From positions 434,001 to 498,000 of the forward strand of contig NZ_JAFIBW010000001.1 in NCBI RefSeq assembly GCF_017833295.1: a DNA stretch of 64,000 bases. The letters are read 5' to 3'. The notes under the pieces are model-generated. The model worked only from the letters and a program-made list of their open reading frames with translations. It did not search any database and had not been told where the DNA came from. Shown piece by piece: positions 1-8,202 of this stretch. The position numbers and the translations under genes are program-made. The DNA is from Methylobacterium sp. PvR107. Lineage in GTDB: Bacteria > Pseudomonadota > Alphaproteobacteria > Rhizobiales > Beijerinckiaceae. Within the stretch, counting starts at the first letter, position 1. Each line of letters opens with the position of its first letter.

Positions 1-1516
1 GCTTCAGGCCGCGCTCGCCCACCGGCGTGTCGTAGCCCTCCGGCAGGCTCGACACGAAGCCGTCGATCTGCGCGAGCCGGGCCGCCTCGCGAACCTCCGC
101 TTCGGTGGCGTCGGCCCGGCCGTAGCGGATGTTGTAGCCGATCGTGTCGTTGAACAGCACCGTGTCCTGCGGGACCATGCCGATGGCCGCCCGCAAGCTC
201 GCCTGCGTCACCGCGGCGATGTCCTGGCCGTCGACGCTGATCCGGCCGGCGGAGGGCTCGTAGAACCGGAACAGCAGGCGCGACAGCGTCGACTTGCCGG
301 CCCCGGAGGGCCCCACCACCGCCACCGTCTGCCCCGCCGGGATCGCGAAGGAGACCCCGCGCAGGATCGGCCGCTCGGGATTGTAGGCGAAGCGCACGTC
401 CTCGAACCGCACCGTGCCGCCCGCGACCGCCAGCGGCGCCGCGCCCGGCCGGTCGGCGATCTCGGGGTTCTGCCCGAGGATGCGGAACATGTCGTCGATG
501 TCGATCAGCGCCTGTTTGATCTCGCGGTAGATCATGCCCATGAAGTTGAGCGGCATCGCGAGCTGCACCAGCATGGTGTTGGCCAGCACGAAGCCGCCGA
601 TCGTCGTGCGCCCGGCCAGGATGTCCCGGGCGGCGAGCCACATCACCACGGTCATGCCCAGCGTGAAGATCACCGCCTGCCCGGCATTGAGCACCGCCAG
701 CGACACGTAGGTCTGCGTCGAGGCCTTTTCGTATTTCGCCATCGACTCGTCGTAGCGGGCGGCTTCCCGGCGCTCGGCGCCGAAATACTTCACCGTCTCG
801 TAGTTGAGCAGCGAATCGACCGCCTTGGTGTTGGCGTCGGTATCGGAGGCATTCATCCGGCGGCGGATCGCGATCCGCCACTCGGTCGCCTTGTAGGTGA
901 AGGCCAGATAGGCCGCGACCGTCAGGAAGGCGGTCGCCGCGTAGGTCCAGCTGAATTCGTAGGCCAGCACGCCCAGCACCAGCACGAACTCGACGATGGT
1001 CGGCACCAGGGTCAGCACCATCAGGCGCGACAATTCCTCGATGCCGGCGCGGCCGCGCTCCAGCACCCGGGTCAGGCCGCCGGTCTTGCGCTCCAGGTGG
1101 AAGCGCAGGGACAGGCGGTGCATGTGCTCGAAGGTCTTGAGCGCGAGGCGGCGCACCGCGTGCATCGCCACCTTGGCGAACAGCCCGTCGCGCACCTGGG
1201 TCAGCGCCGACATGGCGATCCGCGACACGCCGTAGAGGGCGATCAGCAGCATCGGCGCGGCGAGCAGCCCCGTGGGCAGCGGCGCGTCCTTACCGCCGAC
1301 CGCCGCCACCAGCGCGTCAGTGATCCATTTGAAGGTGAACGGCGTCACCATGGTCACCAGCTTGGCGGCGAGCAGCAGGCCGAAGGCCAGGAAGACGCGG
1401 CGCTGCAGGTCGGGCCGGCCGTGGGGCCAGAGATGCGGCCAGAGCCGCCGGTAGGTGGCGATCAGGCCGGGGCGCTCGGCCGGGGCCTTCGGCCCGGCCG
1501 CGGTGTCGTCGGTCAT
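1..1516 (-). CDS. ABC exporter, fused permease and ATPase, Atm1/HMT1-like (3' part outside the window)
   Basis: The ATG at 1516 reads leftward and stays open to the window edge (about 505 residues). An N-terminal membrane domain carries the stretch RKTGGLTRVLERG followed by GIEELSRL, typical of the mitochondrial-Atm1/heavy-metal-exporter branch of ABC type-1 exporters. Near residues 400-420 there is a Walker A, GPSGAGKST, then a Q-loop region ending in VPQDTVLFNDTI; the open frame ends at VGERGLK, just before the expected LSGGE signature, so signature and Walker B lie outside. Such proteins are inner-membrane homodimers that export glutathione-linked or metal-linked substrates; the substrate here cannot be told. 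It points away from the next gene and is probably ancestral chromosome rather than island. Confidence 0.85.
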   Translation of the reverse strand, partial: MTDDTAAGPKAPAERPGLIATYRRLWPHLWPHGRPDLQRRVFLAFGLLLAAKLVTMVTPFTFKWITDALVAAVGGKDAPLPTGLLAAPMLLIALYGVSRIAMSALTQVRDGLFAKVAMHAVRRLALKTFEHMHRLSLRFHLERKTGGLTRVLERGRAGIEELSRLMVLTLVPTIVEFVLVLGVLAYEFSWTYAATAFLTVAAYLAFTYKATEWRIAIRRRMNASDTDANTKAVDSLLNYETVKYFGAERREAARYDESMAKYEKASTQTYVSLAVLNAGQAVIFTLGMTVVMWLAARDILAGRTTIGGFVLANTMLVQLAMPLNFMGMIYREIKQALIDIDDMFRILGQNPEIADRPGAAPLAVAGGTVRFEDVRFAYNPERPILRGVSFAIPAGQTVAVVGPSGAGKSTLSRLLFRFYEPSAGRISVDGQDIAAVTQASLRAAIGMVPQDTVLFNDTIGYNIRYGRADATEAEVREAARLAQIDGFVSSLPEGYDTPVGERGLK

Positions 1517-1603
1517 GCGGGTTCTGTCGGGAGGAACGTTACGAGACCCGCATATAGGCGTGTGATCGCGCCGGATCACCCGCCTCGCGTGCATGTCCCC
1601 CTC

Positions 1604-1798
1604 TCACGCCCGCCAGAACGGCTTGTCGATCTCCGCGCGCAGAGCCCACGGTTCGAGGCCGATATCCCGGAGCTGGTCGGGATGCAGCGCCGCGAGGGCG
1701 CGCCGCGTGTGGATCCGGCGCAGCCAGAGCCGGAGCACGGATGGGCCCGGGGCGGGCCGGGGGGAAGCGGGTGAGGCAGACAGCGTGACGGTGGGCAT
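1604..1798 (-). CDS. Small DUF1127 protein
   Basis: 64 residues. The C-terminal half, LRRIHTRRALAALHP followed by DQLRDIGLEPWALRAEIDKPFW, is the DUF1127 pattern: basic helix, L-x-x-L-x-x-x-x-L-x-D-I-G-L. Members are small alphaproteobacterial proteins linked to RNA turnover, stress or metabolic regulation, with no settled biochemical role. The ATG at 1798 is the only sensible start; the same frame stays open much further upstream, but that part is antisense to the MocR gene. It is divergent from the MocR-type regulator, with a perfect inverted repeat in the shared intergenic region, so it is a plausible regulon member. Confidence 0.8.
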   Translation of the reverse strand: MPTVTLSASPASPRPAPGPSVLRLWLRRIHTRRALAALHPDQLRDIGLEPWALRAEIDKPFWRA

Positions 1799-1851
1799 CG
1801 CGGACGATCCGGTGGCAGGGGGTGCAGTCCGGCCGGGATTGCTGGCGGAGG

Positions 1852-1879
1852 ATTGATCCGATACATACCTCGGATCAAT
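1852..1879. promoter_or_regulatory. Perfect 9-bp inverted repeat between DUF1127 and mocR genes, likely operator
   Basis: ATTGATCCG at 1852-1860 and CGGATCAAT at 1871-1879 form a perfect inverted repeat with a 10-bp spacer. It lies 53 bp upstream of the DUF1127 start and 24 bp upstream of the preferred mocR start (1904). A site of this shape between a MocR-type regulator and a divergent gene suggests autoregulation and shared control; the binding protein is inferred. Confidence 0.6.
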
Positions 1880-1903
1880 CGAAACATTGACCTCGGAGCA
1901 ATA

Positions 1904-3238
1904 ATGCGGTCCGCGGATTACCGGTCGGTCGCCGACGCCATCGCGGCCGAGATCGCGGCGGGCCGGATGCGCCCCGGCGAGCGGCTGCCGCCGCAGCGCG
2001 ACTTCGCCTATGCCCGCGGCATCGCGGTCTCGACGGCGAGCCGGGTCTACGCGGAGCTGGCGCGGCGGGGGCTCACGGCCGGCGAGGTCGGACGGGGCAC
2101 CTATGTCCGGAGCGATCCGGGCCGCGCCGGGCCGCTCCAGCCGGAACCGCCCCCGGCGGCGGTCGATCTGCAGCGGACCCATTCGCGGCTGCCCGAGCAG
2201 GAGGCCGTGCTGGCGGAGACGCTGGCGGCGCTGGCGCGGAGCGGCGGCGAGATCGGGTTCAGCCAGTACGGGCCGGCGGGGACGCCCCGGGCGCGGGCGG
2301 TCGCGGCCGGGTTCCTGGCCCGCGACGGCTACGCGCCCGAGCCGGCCGACATCTTGTTCACCGGCAATGGCCGGCAGGCGCTCGCCGCGGCCCTGGCGGC
2401 GCTGGCGGCGCCGGGGGCGCGGATCGGCTGCGAGCCGCTGACCTACCCGGCGGTGCGGGGCATCGCCGCCCGGCTGGGGATCACCCTGGTGCCGGTCGCC
2501 ATGGACGCGGACGGCATGTGCCCGGAGGCCCTCCTCCAGGCGCACCGGGCGGCGCCGCTGAGCGGTGTCTACATCCAGCCGACCCTGCAGAACCCCCTGG
2601 GCGTCACGATGGGGCCGGCCCGGCGCGCGGACCTCGCGGCGTGCCTCGACCGGACGGAGCTCACCGCGATCGAGGACGCGGTCTACGGCTTCCTGGCCGA
2701 CACGCGGCCCCTCGCCAGCCTCGTCCCGGACCGGGTGATCCTGATCGACAGCCTCTCGAAGCGGGTGATGCCGGCGCTGACGGTGGGCCTGATCGCCGCG
2801 CCTCCGCACCTGACCGACCGGCTCGCGGCCTCGGTCCGCCAGGGCGCCTGGACGGCGCTCGGCCTGTCGCTCGCGGCCGGCATGCACTGGATGGATGGGG
2901 GCTCGGCGGCGGCGCTCGCGGAGGCCAAGCGCCGGGACGCCACGGCCCGGCAGGCCGTCGCCCGGGCGGCGCTGGCGGACCTGCGGGTGGTCGGCGATCC
3001 GCACGCCTATCACCTGTGGCTCGAACTGCCCGAGACGTGGCGGGCCGAGGCCTACGCGGCCGCGGCCCTGCGCCAGGGCATCGCCCTCCTCCCGGCCTCG
3101 GCCTTCGCGGTCCATCCCGGCCATGCGCCGAACGCCGTCCGCCTCGCGCTGGCGGCGCCGTCACGGGAGGAACTCGACCGGGCGCTGCGCAGCCTGCGCC
3201 GGCTCGCCTTCGCGGGCGACGATCAGGTCGTGGAGTGA
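1904..3238 (+). CDS. MocR-type (GntR/aminotransferase-fold) transcriptional regulator
   Basis: 444 residues. N-terminal winged helix of GntR type (residues about 5-70, with RPGERLPPQRDFAYARGIAV and a GRGTYV wing end) followed by a class-I aminotransferase-like domain. Landmarks include QPTLQNPLGVTM, the PLP-region Asp in EDAVYGF and the lysine in LIDSLSKRVMPALTVG, matching the PLP-binding site. MocR proteins sense PLP or an amino-acid-like ligand. An upstream in-frame ATG at 1853 lies inside the inverted repeat, so I prefer ATG 1904, where the sequence begins RSADYRSVADAIAAEI. Probably controls itself and the divergent DUF1127 gene. The effector is unknown. Confidence 0.88.
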   Translation: MRSADYRSVADAIAAEIAAGRMRPGERLPPQRDFAYARGIAVSTASRVYAELARRGLTAGEVGRGTYVRSDPGRAGPLQPEPPPAAVDLQRTHSRLPEQEAVLAETLAALARSGGEIGFSQYGPAGTPRARAVAAGFLARDGYAPEPADILFTGNGRQALAAALAALAAPGARIGCEPLTYPAVRGIAARLGITLVPVAMDADGMCPEALLQAHRAAPLSGVYIQPTLQNPLGVTMGPARRADLAACLDRTELTAIEDAVYGFLADTRPLASLVPDRVILIDSLSKRVMPALTVGLIAAPPHLTDRLAASVRQGAWTALGLSLAAGMHWMDGGSAAALAEAKRRDATARQAVARAALADLRVVGDPHAYHLWLELPETWRAEAYAAAALRQGIALLPASAFAVHPGHAPNAVRLALAAPSREELDRALRSLRRLAFAGDDQVVE

Positions 3239-3467
3239 GCGGGGCGCGAGGCCGCTCGACCGTGCGAACGCCGCGATCGGAAAGCGGAGCCGCCTGTTCC
3301 GTCCGTGAGCGATACGCGGCTCGTATCTTATCGCAGCGCGGAGATCCTGCGCCGAGGTTCGTAAATCTGATGCCGTTCGACCGTAGCGTGGACGATCGAC
3401 CCGCCTGCCGATTTCTTGTCGATCGATCAGGTCCGGGATACGGCAAGCTCAACGTGCGGAAGACCTC

Positions 3468-4781
3468 ATGAAGATTGCGATGATTGGGGCCGGCTATGTC
3501 GGCTTGGTCTCCGGGGCGTGTCTGGCCGATTTCGGTCACACCGTGGTCTGTATCGACCGGGACCCCGACAAGATCGCCAGCCTGCACGCCGGCCGTATGC
3601 CGATCTACGAGCCGGGCCTCGACGCGCTGGTCGCCGAGAACGTGCGCCAGCGCCGGCTCACGTTCGGCACGTCGATGCGGGAGGCCGTGGCCGAGGCCGA
3701 GGCCGTGTTCATCGCGGTGGGCACGCCGTCGCGCCGCGGCGACGGCTTCGCCGACCTGAGCTTTGTGTTCGACGCCGCCCGCGAGATCGCCGGAGCGCTG
3801 TCGGGCTTCACCGTTGTGGTGACCAAGTCGACGGTTCCGGTGGGCACGGGCGACGAGGTCGAGCGGATCATCCGGGAGGCCAACCCGGCCGCGGAGGTCT
3901 CGGTGGCGTCGAACCCCGAGTTCCTGCGCGAGGGCGCGGCGATCGCCGACTTCAAGCGGCCCGACCGGATCGTCGTCGGCACCCAGGATGCCCGCGCCGA
4001 GGCGGTGATGCGCGAGGTCTACCGGCCGCTCTACCTCAACCAGGCGCCGATCCTGGTCACCGACCGGCGCACCGCCGAGCTGACCAAGTACGCCGCCAAC
4101 GCGTTCCTGGCCGCCAAGATCACCTTCATCAACGAGGTCGCCGACCTGTGCGAGGCGGTCGGCGCCGACGTCCAGCAGGTCGCCCGCGGCATCGGCCTGG
4201 ACAAGCGCATCGGCCCGAAGTTCCTGCATGCCGGTCCGGGCTACGGCGGCTCGTGCTTTCCCAAGGACACGCTGGCGCTGGTCAAGACCGCCCAGGATGC
4301 CGGCACGCCGCTGCGGCTGGTCGAGACCGTGGTGGCGGTCAACGACCAGCGCAAGCGCGCCATGGCCCGCAAGGTGATCAAGGCCTGCGGCGGCTCGGTG
4401 CGGGGCAAGACGGTGGCGCTGCTCGGGCTGACGTTCAAGCCCGACACCGACGACATGCGCGATGCGCCCTCTCTGGCGATCGTGGCCGGGCTGCAGGATG
4501 CCGGGGCGCGGATCGTGGCCTACGATCCGGAGGGCATGGCCCAGGCCCGCGCGCTGATGCCGGAGGTGACCTACGCCGAGGACGCGTATGCCTGCGCCGA
4601 GGGCGCCGACGCCCTGGTCATCGTCACCGAGTGGAACGCCTTCCGGGCGCTCGATCTCGACCGTCTGCGTCAGACCATGGCGTCCGGAGAAGCCGCCCCG
4701 GTCCTGATCGATCTCCGCAACATCTACGATCCAGAGAGCGCCGCACGTCACGGATTTACCTATCGTGGTATCGGACGGTGA
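3468..4781 (+). CDS. ugd: UDP-glucose 6-dehydrogenase
   Basis: 437 residues, full length for the family. Oxidises UDP-glucose to UDP-glucuronate in the cytoplasm, a precursor of capsule and exopolysaccharide. N-terminal Rossmann motif GAGYVGLVSG, then TKSTVPVGTG, the substrate-binding KYAANAFLAAKITFINE, and the catalytic cysteine in GPGYGGSCFPKD; the C-terminal UDP-binding domain has LGLTFKPDTDDMRDAP. Start ATG 3468 begins MKIAMIGAGYVG, as in homologues. Stands alone after mocR, with no close partner downstream, but fits the polysaccharide genes from 25 kb on. A decayed copy of its last ~46 codons follows at 4997. Confidence 0.95.
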   Translation: MKIAMIGAGYVGLVSGACLADFGHTVVCIDRDPDKIASLHAGRMPIYEPGLDALVAENVRQRRLTFGTSMREAVAEAEAVFIAVGTPSRRGDGFADLSFVFDAAREIAGALSGFTVVVTKSTVPVGTGDEVERIIREANPAAEVSVASNPEFLREGAAIADFKRPDRIVVGTQDARAEAVMREVYRPLYLNQAPILVTDRRTAELTKYAANAFLAAKITFINEVADLCEAVGADVQQVARGIGLDKRIGPKFLHAGPGYGGSCFPKDTLALVKTAQDAGTPLRLVETVVAVNDQRKRAMARKVIKACGGSVRGKTVALLGLTFKPDTDDMRDAPSLAIVAGLQDAGARIVAYDPEGMAQARALMPEVTYAEDAYACAEGADALVIVTEWNAFRALDLDRLRQTMASGEAAPVLIDLRNIYDPESAARHGFTYRGIGR

Positions 4782-4996
4782 GGCGGCTTGCTGCCGGGGG
4801 CCTGACATCGGCCTTGATATCGGGCGCGAGGCGGTGACAGGCACAGCGCCGAAGAAACCGGCAAAAAGACCGGCATTTTGGCCTCGCCGTCTTCGACATA
4901 AGCCGGTGTTCTAATTCAGTTAGTTGCTGGCAAACGGACCGGCAAAGATATTGACCAAGCTCTATGCGATTGACCACTTCAATGGAGGCGGATCAC

Positions 4997-5180
4997 TTTC
5001 GGGCGCTGGATCTCGACCGTCTGCGTCAGACCATGGCGTCCGGCGAAGCCGCCCCCGTCCTGATCGATCTGCGCAATATCTACGATCCCGCGAGCGCCGC
5101 ACGTCATGGAATTACCTATCGTGGCATCGGACGCTGAGGCGGCTTGTTGCCGGGGGCTTGCCATCGGGGCGCGATAGCGA
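4997..5180 (+). pseudogene. Duplicated 3' end of ugd
   Basis: From 4997 the sequence repeats the last ~46 codons of ugd (FRALDLDRLRQTMASGEAAP onward to the stop at 5135-5137), with a few substitutions, and about 40 bp of the DNA after the stop. There is no start and no upstream homology, so this is a remnant. Bases 4782-4996 hold no gene that I can recognise. Confidence 0.85.
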
Positions 5181-5227
5181 GCGCGGGACGGTGCCGGCTC
5201 GGCGGCGGGCGTCCTAGCAACCTGCGC

Positions 5228-5390
5228 CGCTTGGCCAGGCGCTGCGTAGCCTACGCCAGCTCGTCTTCGCGGGGGACGATCAGGTTGTAGAGTGAGCGGC
5301 ACTTGAGGCCGAGCCCGCCGCCTCACAGCCGAGAGAGCGCCTTGACCGGACAGCGAAGCGGCCTGCTCCGCCCATGATGCGGTGCGCGAG
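5228..5390 (+). pseudogene. Duplicated 3' end of the mocR gene
   Basis: The stretch from 5228 (ggcgctgcgtagcctacgcc, then the TAG and TGA stops near 5288-5294) matches the final ~22 codons and the trailer of the MocR gene at about 3178-3310, including the diverged CTTGACCG/GCGAAGCGGCCTG trailer. It is too short to encode anything. Its position after a ugd tail reverses the mocR-ugd order of the intact genes. Bases 5391-5795 contain no recognised gene but do hold a palindrome at 5626. Confidence 0.7.
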
Positions 5391-5625
5391 CCTTCCCCTC
5401 CCTGCACCAGGGAGAATAACAGGGAGGGCTTCCGCGTTTCCCGTATCCACTTATGGGAGGTCGGTTCTAATATTTCGGCCGCTGAAAGCACTGTTACGCA
5501 TACACCAGAGCCGACGTGCTCACAAAGTATGTTCTTGTTATGTTCCAATGACGGTAGGTCTTGAAACGTCTCAGGTGCAGATCTAAGTTGGCGTTGCTCG
5601 TCATGTCGACGAGTATTCACAAGCG

Positions 5626-5641
5626 ACCGATTGCAATCGGT
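5626..5641. promoter_or_regulatory. Perfect 16-bp palindrome upstream of the methyltransferase gene
   Basis: ACCGATTGCAATCGGT reads the same on both strands. It lies about 155 bp upstream of the ParB-methyltransferase start, in DNA with no gene. The size and symmetry suit a dimeric repressor operator; no matching regulator is visible nearby. Function is inference. Confidence 0.4.
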
Positions 5642-5795
5642 AGCTGTGCCTCACCAAAGTTTAGCGGCGGCAGCCTTCCACATGCCGCAGCGGCTTCGAC
5701 AATTTCCCCAGGAGCCACGCGCGTCGCGCGAACGGGGAAAGTCGATGGTCGTTGCGCGGTTGCCTTGCCCTCGGTCTCCAATTTGGAGGCCTACA

Positions 5796-7325
5796 ATGCC
5801 TGCATCGACATCAAAGCTTGCGGCGTTAACAGCTCGGTCTAACGCACTCCCTCTCGACAGCGCCCCCCGGATCGCGCTTGGACCGGGCATCGAGGCGCGA
5901 TACGGCCTGTGCCCCTGCAGCACGCTCAAAGCCAACCCGGCCGCCGTTCGCGTTCATCCCAAACAGCAGATCAAGAAGCTCGCACGCGCCATCGAGGTGG
6001 CAGGTCCCCTCACCCCGGTGGTCGTCGACGAGGGCTACACGATCCTCTCGGGCCATGCTCGGGTCGAGGCTGTCCGTGCTGGATCGGAATCGATACCGAT
6101 TGTGCAGGTCTTCGGGCTATCCGAGGCGCAGAAGAGTGCGTTCCTGTTGTCTGACAATCGCATCGGCGAGGATGCGCGGCTCGACCGGCAACGGCTCGCC
6201 AAACAGATCCCGGAGCTGACGATCCTTTTTCAGGAGGCCGGCTTCGAGATTTCCGATACGGGCTTCGAGATCGCTGAACTCGACGCTTTGACCCTCGATT
6301 TCGCCGATCAGATCGGGGCCGATGACGACATCGATCCTGCACTGCTGCAGGAGCCTCTCGTCCTGCGCCCGGGAGACCTGCTTCAGCTGGGAGAGCATCG
6401 CCTCGCCGTCGGCGACGCACGGGATACGTCCCTGCTGGATCGGCTGTTGGCGGGCGTTGCGGTCGAGTGTGCGTTCCTCGACGTACCCTACAATCTCGCG
6501 CAGGCGGAGCTCAGCACGCGCGGGAAGGTGCGGCACCCCGATTTTGCGTTTGCCTCCGGCGAGATGAGCCCAACGGAGTATGTCGCGTTTCTATCCGCCG
6601 CGCTGGGAAATGCGGCGCGCGTCTCGGCTCCGGGGGCCGTGCATTTCGCCTGCATCGATTGGCGACATGTGCAAGACTTGCTCGCGGCGGGTTCCAGCGT
6701 TTACGGCGCCTATCTCAACCTCGTCGTTTGGAACAAGACCAACGCTGGCCAGGGTGGTCTCTATCGCAACCAGCACGAGTTGATCGCCGTATTCCGGGTC
6801 GGCGAGGCACGGCACCGCGACAACGTCCAGATGGGGCGGTATGGCCGCAATCGGTCCAACGTCTGGGCCTATCCGGGCGCCAATGGATTCGGCGCGGGGC
6901 GCTTAGCGAACCTCGCCGCTCATCCGACCGTGAAGCCTTTGCAACTGGTTGCAGATGCACTGAAGGACGTCACCCGCTCGGGAGCGGTGGTGCTCGACAC
7001 GTTCGTGGGCTCCGGCACGACGATCTTGGCCGGGGAGCAGGTCGGGAGGCGGGTGCGAGCCGTCGAGATTGAGCCGCGCTACGCACAGGTCGCGATCCGC
7101 CGCTGGGAGCGGATGACCGGGCGCACGGCGGTCTGTGCGGAGACCGGGGAGAGTCTCGATGATTGGCTTCACGCGCGTACCCGGCGCGTAGATCGGACGC
7201 CACATGACGCGTGCGCTCTGGTGGGCTCGACGGAGGTTAGCGGACCTGCCGCGGCCTCGGCATCGGAGGAGGCACCATCCGCGGCGCCCCCGCCCCGCAT
7301 ACGCATTCGCACACGCGTGCCCTGA
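5796..7325 (+). CDS. ParB-domain DNA methyltransferase (phage-type N4/N6)
   Basis: 509 residues. Residues about 35-130 form a ParB/Srx-like N-terminal domain (VHPKQQIKKLARAIEVAGP, then TILSGHARVEAV and LSDNRIGEDA). The C-terminal half is an N4-cytosine/N6-adenine methylase: catalytic tetrapeptide region AFLDVPYNLAQ (DVPY instead of the usual DPPY), HPTVKPLQL, and the SAM-binding FVGSGTT. Start ATG 5796 is preceded by GGAGG at 5785-5789; the open frame reaches back to 5631 but without such a site. Followed by DUF5681 and TerL genes, the usual prophage order, so it may modify DNA before packaging. Whether the DVPY variant is active is open. Confidence 0.88.
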   Translation: MPASTSKLAALTARSNALPLDSAPRIALGPGIEARYGLCPCSTLKANPAAVRVHPKQQIKKLARAIEVAGPLTPVVVDEGYTILSGHARVEAVRAGSESIPIVQVFGLSEAQKSAFLLSDNRIGEDARLDRQRLAKQIPELTILFQEAGFEISDTGFEIAELDALTLDFADQIGADDDIDPALLQEPLVLRPGDLLQLGEHRLAVGDARDTSLLDRLLAGVAVECAFLDVPYNLAQAELSTRGKVRHPDFAFASGEMSPTEYVAFLSAALGNAARVSAPGAVHFACIDWRHVQDLLAAGSSVYGAYLNLVVWNKTNAGQGGLYRNQHELIAVFRVGEARHRDNVQMGRYGRNRSNVWAYPGANGFGAGRLANLAAHPTVKPLQLVADALKDVTRSGAVVLDTFVGSGTTILAGEQVGRRVRAVEIEPRYAQVAIRRWERMTGRTAVCAETGESLDDWLHARTRRVDRTPHDACALVGSTEVSGPAAASASEEAPSAAPPPRIRIRTRVP

Positions 7326-7746
7326 CAGGTTCATGGGGCGGCACGCGCGTCAAAGCGTTTCTGGCTCTCTACAGAATCCGCATGCACAGGTGCATACCAT
7401 GTCGGGACGCATCGGCGCGCCACAAATTCGAGGGCTCGACGCAAGCGTCGGCCCTGGAGCGATCGACAGTACTTAGCCAAGAATCTGTGCTGTGCTTTAA
7501 GATGTCGCAACCGTGATGGGTTGCGCTTTTGCGAGAAATCTCCCCATTATTGCCGCGTTGAACCTTGTTGAGGGGGTACCAAGACCTAAGCTTCGCTCCT
7601 CTGGCCTGTCGGGAACTTTGCGGCGCACCGCGCAAGCAGCATTCCAAAGGCGTCTGAAACCCCCTCGTTACGGGGGCGAGACGTAATGGGATGTCGATGC
7701 ACGTGGTCTGGGCGCTTCTCGACGCTAATGTGCCGGAGATCTGACC
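7326..7746. other. Intergenic stretch without a recognised gene
   Basis: About 420 bp between the methyltransferase and the small-terminase-like gene. I see no convincing coding region; a short hairpin-like CCCCC/GGGGG pair lies near 7662-7678. A promoter for the terminase genes may lie here, but I cannot place it. Confidence 0.5.
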
Positions 7747-8202
7747 ATGAGCGATAGTGACGACGGTGAGAAGGTTGGCCCTGGGCATCCGCCGCGCAAG
7801 CACCGATTTCAAAAGGGGAAATCTGGTAATCCACGTGGTCGGCCGAAAGGTGGTCTAACTTCAAAATTACTCGATGATTACTACTTTGACGCATTTCTCG
7901 AGAGGGAGGTGTCTATCAACGGCCGAAACGGCCCGGAACGTGCCAACGCCGTCATCGCGATGATGATGCTTTGGCGCCAGAAAGCTCTGAATGGCGATAC
8001 GAACGCTATCGAGAAAATCCTCGATCGCTTGGAACGCCGAGCTGCCGCCGCTCCGAGCCCCGAACTGACACTCACGCCAGATCGGTCCGAGGACGATGAG
8101 GCGATCTTGCGCCATTATCTACGTCCCGCCTCCAAACTGACCCCTGAGGTTGAGCGGCCGGACGACGAGACGAGGAGTGATGAGGAGGGCGACGATGGTT
8201 GA
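7747..8202 (+). CDS. DUF5681 protein, small-terminase-like
   Basis: 151 residues. The N-terminus contains KHRFQKGKSGNPRGRPKGG, the DUF5681 signature. These proteins regularly lie directly upstream of phage-type TerL genes and are presumed DNA-recognition partners of the terminase. The C-terminal third is acidic (RPDDETRSDEEGDDG). The start ATG 7747 has a GGAG about 10 bp upstream. Its end overlaps the TerL start by 8 bp, so the two are translationally coupled. Confidence 0.85.
   Translation: MSDSDDGEKVGPGHPPRKHRFQKGKSGNPRGRPKGGLTSKLLDDYYFDAFLEREVSINGRNGPERANAVIAMMMLWRQKALNGDTNAIEKILDRLERRAAAAPSPELTLTPDRSEDDEAILRHYLRPASKLTPEVERPDDETRSDEEGDDG

Noticed and set aside
1799..3124. Long leftward open frame (about 440 codons) opposite the MocR gene
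   Set aside because: Antisense to a clear MocR gene in very GC-rich DNA; only its last 64 codons match a known small protein.
2661..4844. 727-codon leftward frame across mocR and ugd
   Set aside because: No domain or motif; mirrors the codon bias of the well-supported ugd gene.
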